From the NCBI RefSeq assembly GCF_029637485.1, contig NZ_CP069128.1, forward strand, positions 1,178,001 to 1,242,000: 64,000 nt of DNA, given 5' to 3'. The notes beneath the pieces were generated by a model, which did no database searches, was not told where the DNA came from, and saw only the letters and a list, made by a program, of their open reading frames with translations. The position numbers and the translations under genes are program-made. The stretch's first letter is position 1. Every line of letters starts with the position of its first letter. This document shows, piece by piece, positions 19,426 through 28,658 of this stretch. Source of the DNA: Sphingomonas sp. LHG3406-1. Lineage in GTDB: Bacteria; Pseudomonadota; Alphaproteobacteria; Sphingomonadales; Sphingomonadaceae.

Positions 19426-20481
19426 ATGGATGTGAAGAAGATTGCGCTTCTGGTCGGAGCGTTGCTGGTCGCGGCGGTTACCGCCGTTATGGCCAAGAAT
19501 ATGTTCACCGGCGCGTCGGCGCCCGAGGCCCAGGCGGCCGCAGTGCCGGCTGGTCCGAAGATCCTGGTGGCGCGCAAGCCGCTCCCGGTCGGTGCGATGG
19601 TGGATGCGGAAAGCTTCGCCTTCCAGCCCTGGCCGGCCGAGCTGATGCAGCAGACCTATTTCTCGGAAGGCGGCCCCGATGCCGACATGCAGAAGATGAT
19701 CGGCATGGTCGTCCGCAATCCGATTACCGCCGGCCAGCCGCTCACCCGCGGTTCGCTCGTCGGCCCGCAGGACCGCGGCTTCCTCGCCGCGGCGCTGAGC
19801 CCGGGCATGCGCGCCGTCACGGTTCCGGTCAACGACATCAGCGGTGTCGCCGGCTTCATCTTCCCGGGCGACCGGGTCGACATGGTGCTGACCCAGACCG
19901 TGACCGGTGGCGGCGACGGTCCGCCGCTCAAGGTCTCCGAGACGATCATCCGCAACCTTCGCGTTCTCGCGACCGACCAGGCGATCGACCGCAACGGCGA
20001 GGACGGCAAGCCGGTCGTCAAGAGCTTCGGCAAGGTCACCTTCGAGGTTACCCCCAAGCTCGCCGAGAAGATCGCCGTGGCGCAGAGCCTCGGCACGATC
20101 AGCCTCACCCTGCGCAGCCTTGCCGACAGCCAGGCCGAGCTGGAGCGTCTGGTCGCCAGCGGCCAGGTCAAGGTTCCGGCCGGCGCCAATCCGGCGGAAG
20201 AGCGCAAGATGCTGCTGGCGATTGCCAACCAGCCGATCGACAATGCGCCGACCTTCGCCACCGGCGGTGACGTGTCGCGCTTCCAGCGCCGCACCGTCCC
20301 TGCCCGCGGGCAGGACAAGGCGGGCGAGGCGCTTGCCGCCGTCGGTCGCATGACCGGCGAGATGGTCCGCGCCGCGCAGGGCGGTGCTCCGGCCGGCCAG
20401 GCTGGCGGCGCGCCGTCTGGCCCGGTGGTCCGGGTCGCCCGCGGCAACAATGTCAGCTTCGTTCCTGTGGGGGCTCGCTAA
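19426..20481 (+). CDS. cpaB: Flp pilus assembly protein CpaB
   Basis: 351 residues. One N-terminal membrane helix (KIALLVGALLVAAVTAVMA), then a SAF domain beginning ILVARKPLPVGAMVDAES and the RcpC/CpaB domain with VTVPVNDISGVAGFIFPGDRVDMVLTQ. It is periplasmic and thought to work with the CpaC secretin. ATG 19426 has GAGGAAGGGG before it. First gene of the Tad operon; the stop is followed one base later by cpaC. The C-terminus is Gly/Ala/Pro-rich. Confidence 0.95.
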   Translation: MDVKKIALLVGALLVAAVTAVMAKNMFTGASAPEAQAAAVPAGPKILVARKPLPVGAMVDAESFAFQPWPAELMQQTYFSEGGPDADMQKMIGMVVRNPITAGQPLTRGSLVGPQDRGFLAAALSPGMRAVTVPVNDISGVAGFIFPGDRVDMVLTQTVTGGGDGPPLKVSETIIRNLRVLATDQAIDRNGEDGKPVVKSFGKVTFEVTPKLAEKIAVAQSLGTISLTLRSLADSQAELERLVASGQVKVPAGANPAEERKMLLAIANQPIDNAPTFATGGDVSRFQRRTVPARGQDKAGEALAAVGRMTGEMVRAAQGGAPAGQAGGAPSGPVVRVARGNNVSFVPVGAR

Positions 20482-20482
20482 G

Positions 20483-21949
20483 ATGAGCAAGGTACATCAC
20501 ACCATGGGGCGGGTGGCTTCGGCCCTGGCCGCCCTGGCCCTCGGCGCCTCGGCGCTGAGCCTGGCCGCCACGCCCGCCGCCGCGCAGCCGATGGCCGCGC
20601 GTCCGTCGGAAACCCTCAACCTGTCGGTCGGGACCGGCACCCTGGTCCGGCTGTCGGCACCGATGAGCGACCTGTTCATCGCCAACGACGCCATCGCCGA
20701 CGTCCAGGTGCGCTCGAACAACCAGCTCTATGTGTTCGGCAAGGGCCGGGGCGAGACGACGGTCTATGCGACCGACAAGTCGGGCCGGGTGGTCTATGCC
20801 GCCAACGTCCGTGTCGGCAACAACATCAGCTCGCTCGACGAGATGCTTCGGGCGGCCATGCCTGAGGCGCAGATCCAGGCGACTCCGATGAACAACCTGC
20901 TGCTGCTCACCGGCACCGTCGCCTCGCCCGAGGATGCCGCCGAGGCGCAGCGCCTGGTCCAGGCCTATGTCGGCGACGGCACGCAGGTGGTCAGCCGGGT
21001 GCGCTCGGCGGTCCCGCTGCAGGTCAACCTCAAGGTCCGCATCGCGGAGGTCAATCGCTCGGCGCTCAAGCAGGTCGGCGTGAACCTGCTGTCGTTCGAC
21101 CGCACCAGCGGCTTCCAGTTCGGAATCGGCCAGGGCGACCCCGGCACCAATAATGCCAGCGGCAAGAACTTCCGGGTCGGCAGCATCGGCACCACGATCG
21201 CGGCCGGCGGCAAGCTGTTCGGCCTCGACCTGCTCGGGACGCTCGATCTCCTCGCTTCGGACGGCCTCGCGGCGACGCTTGCCGAGCCCAACCTGACCGC
21301 TCTGTCGGGCGAAACCGCAAGCTTCCTCGCGGGCGGCGAATTCCCCATTCCGATCAGCCAGGGCGTCGGCGGCGCGATCAGCGTCGAATACAAGCAATAT
21401 GGCGTTGGCCTCGCTTTCACCCCGGTCGTTCTGGCCGACGGCCGCATCTCGATGCGCGTCCGTCCGGAAGTGAGCGAACTGAGCACCGAAGGCGCGCTGC
21501 GGCTCAATGGCTATGACGTTCCGGCCATCACCACCCGGCGCGCCGAGACGACGGTCGAACTCGGTTCGGGCCAGAGCTTCATGCTCGCCGGCCTGCTCCG
21601 CACCAACAGCCGCACGACGATCGAGAAGGCGCCGTTCCTCGGCGACCTGCCGATCCTCGGCACGCTGTTCCGGTCGAACAACTATCGCCGGGCGGAAACC
21701 GAGCTGGTGATCATCGTCACTCCGTATCTGGTGCGTCCGACCAACGGACCGCTGCCGACCCCGGTCGACGGCTACCGAATCGTTCGGGACGGCACGCTGA
21801 CCTGGGAAGGCCAGAGCTACAACGGCGTCTCGGGCCCGCGCCCGGTCGCCGTCCAGCCGGCGCCTGGCGTGTCGGTCGGGGCCGCCGGTGCGCCGGCCGC
21901 AGCGGCCAGCCCGCCGGCGGCCCTGCCCGCCCCCGGGTTCAAGCTGTGA
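20483..21949 (+). CDS. cpaC: Type II/III secretion-like outer membrane secretin CpaC
   Basis: 488 residues with a signal peptide ending near AAQP. The N-terminal pilus-retracted-domain-like part (LNLSVGTGTLVRL) and a BON-like segment (LLLLTGTVASPEDAAEAQRLV) are followed by the secretin core with VPLQVNLKVRIAEVNR, LAEPNLTALSGETASFLAGGEFPIP and the C-terminal KAPFLGDLPILGTLFRS. Forms the outer membrane pore of the Flp pilus. The tail is Ala/Pro-rich. Confidence 0.95.
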   Translation: MSKVHHTMGRVASALAALALGASALSLAATPAAAQPMAARPSETLNLSVGTGTLVRLSAPMSDLFIANDAIADVQVRSNNQLYVFGKGRGETTVYATDKSGRVVYAANVRVGNNISSLDEMLRAAMPEAQIQATPMNNLLLLTGTVASPEDAAEAQRLVQAYVGDGTQVVSRVRSAVPLQVNLKVRIAEVNRSALKQVGVNLLSFDRTSGFQFGIGQGDPGTNNASGKNFRVGSIGTTIAAGGKLFGLDLLGTLDLLASDGLAATLAEPNLTALSGETASFLAGGEFPIPISQGVGGAISVEYKQYGVGLAFTPVVLADGRISMRVRPEVSELSTEGALRLNGYDVPAITTRRAETTVELGSGQSFMLAGLLRTNSRTTIEKAPFLGDLPILGTLFRSNNYRRAETELVIIVTPYLVRPTNGPLPTPVDGYRIVRDGTLTWEGQSYNGVSGPRPVAVQPAPGVSVGAAGAPAAAASPPAALPAPGFKL

Positions 21950-21975
21950 GCGCCCCCGAGCACAAGGAAAGAACC

Positions 21976-22611
21976 ATGAAGAAGCAACTCTCCTTCCTGC
22001 TCCTCGCTTCGGCATCCCTCGCCGGGTGCCAGGTCCATCGTGGCGCCGATGAGCCCGCCCGCGGTCTCGTCCCGGTCAACCAGCCGGTCGTCGCGCGAGC
22101 CGATTACGTGTTCGACGCCGCAGCTCCGGCCGGCAGCCTCGATCCCAACGAGGCTGCACGCCTGGACGGCTGGTTTCGCGGGCTCGAGCTCGGCTACGGC
22201 GACGTGATCAGCGTCGATGGTGCCGACTCCTCCGCTGCCCGTGCCGACGTCGCCCGGGTCGCCTCGCGCTACGGAATGCTCGTGTCGGACGGCGCTCCGG
22301 TCACTGCCGGCGCGATCCCGCCGGGCGCGGTCCGGGTGGTGGTCAGCCGCACCCGCGCCAGCGTGCCCGGCTGCCCGAACTGGTCCAAGCCGAGCAATCC
22401 CAATTACAACAACGAGCAGATGAGCAACTACGGCTGTGCCGTGAACGGTGCGCTCGCCGCAATGGTCGCCAATCCGGCGGATCTGGTCAGCGGTCGCGAA
22501 GGCGGCCTGGCCGATCCGGCTCTCGGTAATCGAGCGATCCAGTCCTACCGCTCCAAGCCGCAGACCGGCGAAGGCGGTCTCAAAGAAGTCTCCAGCAAGT
22601 CGGGGGGTTAA
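21976..22611 (+). CDS. cpaD: Pilus assembly lipoprotein CpaD
   Basis: 211 residues from ATG 21976, preceded by AAGGAAAG. Lipobox LAGCQ. The CpaD pattern is visible: Y-G-D-V-I-S-V-D, ARADVARVASRYGMLV, VRVVVSRTRASVPGCPNWSKPSNPNYNNEQMSN and GCAVNGALAAMVANPADLVSGR. CpaD is thought to support the secretin at the outer membrane. A start at 21946 inside cpaC is less likely. Confidence 0.93.
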   Translation: MKKQLSFLLLASASLAGCQVHRGADEPARGLVPVNQPVVARADYVFDAAAPAGSLDPNEAARLDGWFRGLELGYGDVISVDGADSSAARADVARVASRYGMLVSDGAPVTAGAIPPGAVRVVVSRTRASVPGCPNWSKPSNPNYNNEQMSNYGCAVNGALAAMVANPADLVSGREGGLADPALGNRAIQSYRSKPQTGEGGLKEVSSKSGG

Positions 22612-22614
22612 TCG

Positions 22615-23895
22615 ATGAACGCGCCGTTTCAAGCTCGCGCAGGTCTGCGCGATCCGTTCACTGCCTTCGTCTGCGACGATGCGACGGCGGACATGCTCCG
22701 GCCGGTCGCGGTCGAGCATGGCTGGAGCCCGGAGAAGGTCAACAAGGGCGGTCTGCGCAATGCCGTGCAGTCGCTGTCCGTCTCGGCCTCGCCGAACATC
22801 CTGTTCGTCGATCTGAGCGAGTCGGCCGATCCGCTCAACGACATCAACGCGCTGGCGGAAGTCTGCGAGCCCGGCACGATCGTGATCGCCGCGGGCGCCG
22901 TGAACGACGTCCGTCTCTATCGCGACCTGCTGGCGAGCGGCATCCACGACTATCTGCTGAAGCCGTTCAACGTCGACCAGCTGCGTGACACCTTCGCCAA
23001 TGCCCAGATGATCCTGTCGGGTCCGCGGGGCGAGGCGCAGGCCGACAAGCCGCACATCATGACCGCGGTGATCGGCGTGCGCGGCGGCGTCGGTGCCTCG
23101 ACGGTTTCGACCAGCCTCGCCTGGATGCTCGGTGCCCGGGCGCAGCGCTCGACCGCCCTGCTCGACCTCGACATCCACTTCGGGACCGGCGCCCTCGCGC
23201 TCGACCTGGAGCCGGGCCGCGGCCTGACCGACGCGATCGAGAATCCGAGCCGCATCGACGGCCTGTTCATCGAGCGCGCCATGGTCCGCTGCAACGAGCG
23301 GCTTTCGGTCCTCTCGGCCGAAGCGCCGATCAACCAGCCGCTGATTACCGACGGCACCGCCTTCTTCCAGCTCCAGGAGGAGATGAAGAATGCCTTCGAG
23401 TCGACCGTCTGCGACCTCCCGCGGCACATGCTCATCCAGTACCCGCACATGGTCCACGACGCCCATGTCGCGGTGGTGGTGTGCGAGCTGACCCTGGCGG
23501 CAACGCGCGACACCATCCGCATTCTCGCCTGGCTGAAGAGCAATGCGCCGCAGACCAAGGTCATTGTGGTTGCCAACCGCGTCCCGTCGGGCGGCGCGCT
23601 GGAGATCAGTCGCAAGGACTTCGAGCAGTCGATCGAACGCAAGGTCGACGTGTTGATCGGCGAGGACGGCAAGACCGCCGCGCAGGCCGCCAAGCTCGGC
23701 AAGCCGGTGGCGGAAGTCGCCAGCGGCAAGTCGGCGGCGCCTTATACCCAGCTGTGCAACATGGTGCTGAGCCATGCCACCGAAGATGGCGCGGGCGAAC
23801 CGCAAAAGTCGTCGGCGGCGCCGGCCGGGGGCAAGAATTTGGTCAACAGCCTGAAGTCGATGCTGGCGAAGAACCCGAAGGCGGCGGCCGCCTGA
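22615..23895 (+). CDS. cpaE: Pilus assembly ATPase-like protein CpaE
   Basis: 426 residues. The N-terminal about 130 residues resemble a receiver-like domain (VCDDATADML, ILFVDLSESADP, YLLKPFNVDQL). A ParA/MinD-type domain follows with a deviant Walker A, GVRGGVGASTVSTSLAW, lacking the usual lysine pair, and a DLDIHFGTGALALDL switch. The tail is Ala/Lys-rich. It positions the pilus machinery in related bacteria. The next gene is tadB, not the expected cpaF. Confidence 0.94.
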   Translation: MNAPFQARAGLRDPFTAFVCDDATADMLRPVAVEHGWSPEKVNKGGLRNAVQSLSVSASPNILFVDLSESADPLNDINALAEVCEPGTIVIAAGAVNDVRLYRDLLASGIHDYLLKPFNVDQLRDTFANAQMILSGPRGEAQADKPHIMTAVIGVRGGVGASTVSTSLAWMLGARAQRSTALLDLDIHFGTGALALDLEPGRGLTDAIENPSRIDGLFIERAMVRCNERLSVLSAEAPINQPLITDGTAFFQLQEEMKNAFESTVCDLPRHMLIQYPHMVHDAHVAVVVCELTLAATRDTIRILAWLKSNAPQTKVIVVANRVPSGGALEISRKDFEQSIERKVDVLIGEDGKTAAQAAKLGKPVAEVASGKSAAPYTQLCNMVLSHATEDGAGEPQKSSAAPAGGKNLVNSLKSMLAKNPKAAAA

Positions 23896-23941
23896 GCGCG
23901 GCCGTCACCCTCAACGTGACGCGAAGATAAGGGAACGGCGA

Positions 23942-24916
23942 ATGTCCATGACGCTTCTGCTGCTCGGCCTCGGCCTCGTCGGGACGCTGGCGCTCGCCTT
24001 CATCGCCCTCTCCGGCCAGAGCGCAAGCAAGGCGACCAAGCGGCGCCTCGAACTGATCAAGGAGCGGCATGCCGAGGGCACGCTGGCGGCCAGCGCCAAC
24101 GCGCAGATCCGCAAGCTCTTCGCCAATCGCAACAGCAAGGTCGAAGGCTGGTTCTCGACCCTTGTGCCGAAACCCGCGCTGATGCGCCTGCGGCTCGACA
24201 AGACTGGCCGCAACATCACCCTTGGGCGCTATGCGATGACCAGCGTCGGTCTGGCCTTGGCGATCGTCGCCGGCATGACTTCCCAGGGCGCGCCGTTCAC
24301 CCTTGCCCTGCTGTTCAGCCTGTTCGTCGGCATCGGCCTGCCGCACCTGGTCGTCGGGCGGATGATCTCGGGTCGTCTCAAGGCCTTCAACGCCAACTTC
24401 CCCGACGCCATCGAACTGATGGTGCGCGGCCTTCGTTCGGGTCTTCCGATCACCGAAACGCTGGGCGTCGTGGCCAGCGAGATCGGCGGGCCGGTCGGGA
24501 TCGAATTCCGCTCGGTCAGCGACAAGATGAAGATCGGCCGGACGATGGAAGCGGCGCTCCAGGATGTCGCCGACCGCCTCGGAACGCCCGAATTTCAGTT
24601 CTTCGTCATCACGCTGGCGATCCAGCGCGAAACCGGCGGCAACCTTGCCGAGACGCTCAGCAATCTCGCCGACGTGCTCCGCAAGCGTGCGCAGATGAAG
24701 CTGAAGATCAAGGCGATGAGCTCGGAAGCCAAGGCTTCGGCGATGATCGTCGGCGCCCTGCCCTTCATCGTGTTCACGCTCGTCTACATGCTGAACCCCA
24801 ATTACATGGGCGGCTTCTTCTCCGAGGAGCGGCTGATCGTGGCGGGGCTTGGCGCCCTCGTCTGGATGGGCATCGGCGTCGCAATCATGGCCAAGATGGT
24901 CAACTTCGAGATCTAA
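23942..24916 (+). CDS. tadB: Inner membrane platform protein TadB
   Basis: 324 residues with an N-terminal helix, a pair near residues 98-140, a GspF-type cytoplasmic domain (FPDAIELMVRGLRSGLPITETLGVVASEIGGPVG ... LAIQRETGGNLAETLSNLADVLR, read as separate blocks), and two C-terminal helices. Forms the Flp pilus platform with TadC. Begins 46 bp after cpaE, too little space for a lost cpaF. Confidence 0.95.
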   Translation: MSMTLLLLGLGLVGTLALAFIALSGQSASKATKRRLELIKERHAEGTLAASANAQIRKLFANRNSKVEGWFSTLVPKPALMRLRLDKTGRNITLGRYAMTSVGLALAIVAGMTSQGAPFTLALLFSLFVGIGLPHLVVGRMISGRLKAFNANFPDAIELMVRGLRSGLPITETLGVVASEIGGPVGIEFRSVSDKMKIGRTMEAALQDVADRLGTPEFQFFVITLAIQRETGGNLAETLSNLADVLRKRAQMKLKIKAMSSEAKASAMIVGALPFIVFTLVYMLNPNYMGGFFSEERLIVAGLGALVWMGIGVAIMAKMVNFEI

Positions 24917-24931
24917 GGGGCTATCAGCATC

Positions 24932-25933
24932 ATGGAACCCGCAGTCTCTTCCGGGCCTACCCTTCTCGGCGTCGACGTCATCTGGGTCGCGACCTTGCTC
25001 ACTGCGGTCGCAACCATGGCGGTGCTGATCGCCATCTACGCGGCGACCACCGTGCGCGACCCGATGGCGCGTCGCGTCAAGGCGCTCAACGAGCGGCGCG
25101 AGCAGCTCAAGGCCGGCATCGTCGCCTCGACCAACAAGCGCAAGAAGCTGACCAACAAGAACCAGGCGGCCGACAAGGTCCGCGGGATCCTGTCCAGCTT
25201 CAAGATGGTCCAGGACAGCCAGCTCCAGGAAATCCAGACCAAGCTGCTACAGGCCGGCATTCGCACCAAGGACCTCGCCTTCTTCATCATCTTCGGCCGG
25301 CTGATCATGCCGATCGTGCTGGGTACCGGGGCGATCCTCGCGGTCTATGTCTTCGACAGCTTTCCCGAATGGGGCGCGTTCAAGAAATATGCGCTGGTCG
25401 CCGGTACCCTGATCGGCTCCTACAAGGCGCCCGACCTGTGGCTGAAGAACCGCATCCAGAAGCGCAGCCACGCCATTCGCAAGGGCCTTCCCGACGCGCT
25501 CGACCTGCTGGTGATCTGCGCCGAGGCCGGCCTTACCGTCGACGCCGCCTTCGGCCGCGTCGCCAAGGAACTGGGCAAGGCCTATCCGGAGCTGGGCGAC
25601 GAGTTCGGCCTGACCGCGATCGAACTGGGCTTCCTCAACGAGCGGCGCATGGCGTTCGACAACCTCGCCAACCGCGTCGACCTCGAAGCGGTGCGCGGCG
25701 TGGTCACGACCATGATCCAGACCGAGAAGTACGGCACTCCGCTGGCCTCCGCCCTGCGCGTGCTGTCGGCCGAATTCCGCAACGAGCGCATGATGCGCGC
25801 CGAGGAGAAGGCTGCCAGGCTTCCGGCGATCATGACCGTGCCGCTCATCCTGTTCATCCTTCCGGTGCTGTTCGTGGTCATCCTCGGACCCGCGGCCTGC
25901 AGCATCTCCGACAGCATGATCGGCGGCGGCTGA
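24932..25933 (+). CDS. tadC: Inner membrane platform protein TadC
   Basis: 333 residues, the second GspF-type platform protein. N-terminal helix, LLQAGIRTKDLAFFIIFGRL, RKGLPDALDLLVICAEAGLTVDAAFGRVA (in blocks), MIQTEKYGTPLASALRVLSAEFR and a C-terminal helix ending in PLILFILPVLFVVILGPA. Fifteen bases after tadB; last gene before a strong hairpin terminator. Confidence 0.95.
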   Translation: MEPAVSSGPTLLGVDVIWVATLLTAVATMAVLIAIYAATTVRDPMARRVKALNERREQLKAGIVASTNKRKKLTNKNQAADKVRGILSSFKMVQDSQLQEIQTKLLQAGIRTKDLAFFIIFGRLIMPIVLGTGAILAVYVFDSFPEWGAFKKYALVAGTLIGSYKAPDLWLKNRIQKRSHAIRKGLPDALDLLVICAEAGLTVDAAFGRVAKELGKAYPELGDEFGLTAIELGFLNERRMAFDNLANRVDLEAVRGVVTTMIQTEKYGTPLASALRVLSAEFRNERMMRAEEKAARLPAIMTVPLILFILPVLFVVILGPAACSISDSMIGGG

Positions 25934-25968
25934 GCCCGCCCCCGACTGAAGTGGACGCGTAAACGGGA

Positions 25969-25998
25969 GGGCGGCCGTTGGGGAACCATCGGCCGCCC
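25969..25998 (+). terminator. Hairpin terminator after tadC
   Basis: GGGCGGCCG (25969-25977) and CGGCCGCCC (25990-25998) form a perfect 9-bp GC stem with a 12-base loop, followed by TTCTCGT. It lies 36 bp after tadC, closing the Tad operon. Confidence 0.75.
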
Positions 25999-26047
25999 TT
26001 CTCGTATCTGTCGTTACGCGACACGAACTAAGACGAGAGGGACCGGC

Positions 26048-26428
26048 ATGACCGTCTTCACCACCGACCAGTGGATCATCCTCGGCCTGGTCTTCCTGCT
26101 CGGCCTGCTGGTCGGCGCCTGGATGACCAGCGGCGGACGGCGCAAGTGGAAGACCCGCTACAATGAGGAAGTGACGGCGCGGAAGGCGCTGGAGACCAAG
26201 CACAACGAGCGTGAGGCCCATTGGTCGACGCGCGAGAAGGAGTGGCATGCCGAACAGGAGCGCCGCGAGGCCGCCATGCGCTCCGCCCCGCCGGTCGCCG
26301 CTGATCGCCGTGAGCCCTTCGTCGAGGACCGCATGCGCGACCGCCACCCCGACCAGCCCCGCCGCGACCTCGACCGCGACGGCGTGCCCGACCAGTACGA
26401 CCGCCGTCCGCTGGACGACCGGCGGTAA
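26048..26428 (+). CDS. Membrane-anchored coiled-coil protein with Asp-rich calcium-type motif
   Basis: 126 residues: one N-terminal membrane helix (WIILGLVFLLGLLVGAWM), a charged helical stretch (residues about 32-75) likely to be a coiled coil, then DLDRDGVPDQYDRRPLDD at the C-terminus, the D-x-D-x-D-G-x-x-D pattern of thrombospondin type 3 repeats that bind calcium. Preceded by GAGAGGGACCGGC. No family recognised; likely its own promoter, since a terminator lies between it and tadC. Confidence 0.65.
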   Translation: MTVFTTDQWIILGLVFLLGLLVGAWMTSGGRRKWKTRYNEEVTARKALETKHNEREAHWSTREKEWHAEQERREAAMRSAPPVAADRREPFVEDRMRDRHPDQPRRDLDRDGVPDQYDRRPLDDRR

Positions 26429-26433
26429 CGTCT

Positions 26434-26532
26434 CCCCTCCCGCGAGCGGGAGGGGTCGGGGGAGGGCTTGTCGGAAACAGCCCCTCCCCTCCGCCGCTTC
26501 GCGGCTCCTCCCCTCCCGCTAAGCGGGAGGGG
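26434..26532. repeat. Bipartite palindromic intergenic repeat
   Basis: Two palindromes flank a GGGGGAGGG / CCCTCCCC-rich middle: CCCCTCCCGC-GA-GCGGGAGGGG at 26434-26455 and CCCCTCCCGCT-A-AGCGGGAGGGG at 26510-26532. A third small hairpin (CCGCCGCTTCGCGGC) lies between. It separates two convergent genes and may also stop transcription from both sides. A decayed half copy lies inside gcvPB. Confidence 0.8.
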
Positions 26533-26537
26533 GTTGT

Positions 26538-28658
26538 TTACCCCTCGATCTTCGAGAAATCCGCCACGCCGTGCACCGCATCGCGGAAGCGGGCGAGGAG
26601 GTTCAGGCGGCGGCGGCGGACGGCCTGATCGGAATCGTTGACCGTGACGGCATCGAAGAAGGCGTCGATCGGGCCGCGCAAGGAGGCGAGCGCCGCCATC
26701 GCGCCGCCGAACTCCTCCGCCTCGACGGCAGCGCGCGCCCGGGGTTCGGCCTCGTCCAGTGCAGCGACCAGCGCCCGCTCGGCTTCGGGCGCATCGGCCG
26801 GCATCGCGCTGCCCTGCGCCTGCTCCATGATCGCACGGGCCAGTTCCGGCTCCTCGTCGACCAGCACCAGCGGATCTTCCTCGCCCGTCTGCGGCATCCC
26901 CTGCTCGCCCCGGTCCGCCATCACCCGCGGCAGATCCCAATTCTCCTTCTTCAGGATATTGGCCGCCCGCTTGTAGCCGGCGAGGAGATTGGTCCCGTCC
27001 TGCCCTTCGACGAAGGACTGAAGCGCCGCGACGCGTGCCAGCAGGCGGACGAGATCATCCTCGCCCCCAAGCGCGAACACGGCGTCGATCAGGTCATGGC
27101 GGACCCCGGCCTCGCGCTGCTGGACCTTGAGGCGGTCGGCGAAGAAGTCGAGCAGCTCGCCCGACGCGACCGGCAGGCGGAGGCTGTTGGCCGTAATCAA
27201 CTGGATGACGCCAAGCGCCGCGCGACGCAGTGCGAACGGGTCCTTGCTTCCGGTCGGCGGCATGCCGGCGTCGAAGAACTGCCGAAGCGTGTCGAGCTTG
27301 TCCGCCAGCGCCACCGCCACGGTGACCGGCGCAGTCGGCACCTCGTCGCCCTGCCCGACCGGCTTGTAATGATCCCGCACCGCCTCGGCGACCGCTTGCG
27401 GCTCGCCCTGCGCCCGCGCGAGATAGCCGCCGATCAGCCCCTGCAGCTCGGGAAATTCGCCGACCATGCCGGTGACGAGGTCGGCCTTGGCAAGTTCGGC
27501 GGCGCGGCGGGCGTGGTCGGGGCCGCAGTTCGGGACCACCGCCTCGATCGCCAGCCATTCGGCGAGGTCGGCGACGCGGCTGACCTTTTCGGCAACGGTG
27601 CCGAGCTTCTCGTGGAAGACGATTGCCTCAAGCTTCTTTGCTTGCTCCTCGAGCGGAATCTTGAGGTCCTGCTCCCAGAAGAAGCGCGCATCGCTGAGGC
27701 GCGCCGCAAGCACGCGCTGGTTGCCGGCGACGATCGCCGCGCCGCCGTCCGACGCCTCGATGTTGGCGGTGCAGATGAAGGCCGGGGCGAGCGCGCCGCT
27801 GCCGTCCTTCAGCACGAAATATTTCTGGTTGGTCCGCGCGGTCAGCTGGATAACCTCGGGCGGAACGTCGAGATAATCGGGGTCGAACCGGCCGATCAGG
27901 GGCACCGGCCATTCGGTGAGGCCGGCATTCTCGGCGACCAGCCCCTCGTCTTCGACCAGGGTCAGCCCGGCCTCGGCGGCGAGCGCCTGGGCGCGGTCGC
28001 GGATGATGGCGGCGCGCTCGTCCGGATCGACGATCACCCGGCAGGCACGCAGCTTCTCGGCATAGTCGTGCGCGCCACCGAGCGTGATCGGGCCCGGATG
28101 GTGGAAGCGGTGACCGACCGTGGTCACGCCGGCCGCGATGCCATCGACTTCGACCGGCACGATCTCCTCGCCAAGCAGAGCGACGATGCCCTGCAGCGGC
28201 CGGACCCAGCGCAGGCTGGCCGTCGATGCCGAGGGCGCGCCCCAGCGCATCGACTTGGGCCAGGGGAAGCCGCGAACGATCCGCTCGATCGCCGGCCCGA
28301 GCACGGCCGCGGTCGGCTGACCGGGCTTGTCGATCACGGCGAAGAAGACGCCGTCCCGCTCGACCAGTTGATCCCGGGGCAGCCCGGTCTTGCGCAGGAA
28401 GCCCTCCAGCGCTTGGCTCGGCGCCGACGAACGCGGCCCCTTGGTCTCTTCGCTCACCGCCGCCGTCGCCAGCGGCAGCCCGCGCGCGATCAGCCCGAGC
28501 CGGCGCGGCGTGGCGAAGGTCTCGATCGATTCCGCCCGCAGCCCGGCCGCCGTCAGTTCTTCCGCGAACAGCCGCGCAAGGTCGTTGCGCGCCCGCGCCT
28601 GCATGCGGGCGGGGATCTCTTCCGAGCGAAGCTCGAGCAGGAAGTCGGCCGCGCTCAC
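26538..28658 (-). CDS. glyS: Glycyl-tRNA synthetase beta subunit
   Basis: 706 residues, the standard beta-subunit length; it binds and helps charge tRNA-Gly. [23 protein letters not shown] is the canonical N-terminus; [39 protein letters not shown], and the C-terminal [20 protein letters not shown] follow. GTG 28658 is chosen because it forms a GTGA overlap with glyQ and gives this N-terminus. Confidence 0.96.
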   Translation of the reverse strand: MSAADFLLELRSEEIPARMQARARNDLARLFAEELTAAGLRAESIETFATPRRLGLIARGLPLATAAVSEETKGPRSSAPSQALEGFLRKTGLPRDQLVERDGVFFAVIDKPGQPTAAVLGPAIERIVRGFPWPKSMRWGAPSASTASLRWVRPLQGIVALLGEEIVPVEVDGIAAGVTTVGHRFHHPGPITLGGAHDYAEKLRACRVIVDPDERAAIIRDRAQALAAEAGLTLVEDEGLVAENAGLTEWPVPLIGRFDPDYLDVPPEVIQLTARTNQKYFVLKDGSGALAPAFICTANIEASDGGAAIVAGNQRVLAARLSDARFFWEQDLKIPLEEQAKKLEAIVFHEKLGTVAEKVSRVADLAEWLAIEAVVPNCGPDHARRAAELAKADLVTGMVGEFPELQGLIGGYLARAQGEPQAVAEAVRDHYKPVGQGDEVPTAPVTVAVALADKLDTLRQFFDAGMPPTGSKDPFALRRAALGVIQLITANSLRLPVASGELLDFFADRLKVQQREAGVRHDLIDAVFALGGEDDLVRLLARVAALQSFVEGQDGTNLLAGYKRAANILKKENWDLPRVMADRGEQGMPQTGEEDPLVLVDEEPELARAIMEQAQGSAMPADAPEAERALVAALDEAEPRARAAVEAEEFGGAMAALASLRGPIDAFFDAVTVNDSDQAVRRRRLNLLARFRDAVHGVADFSKIEG

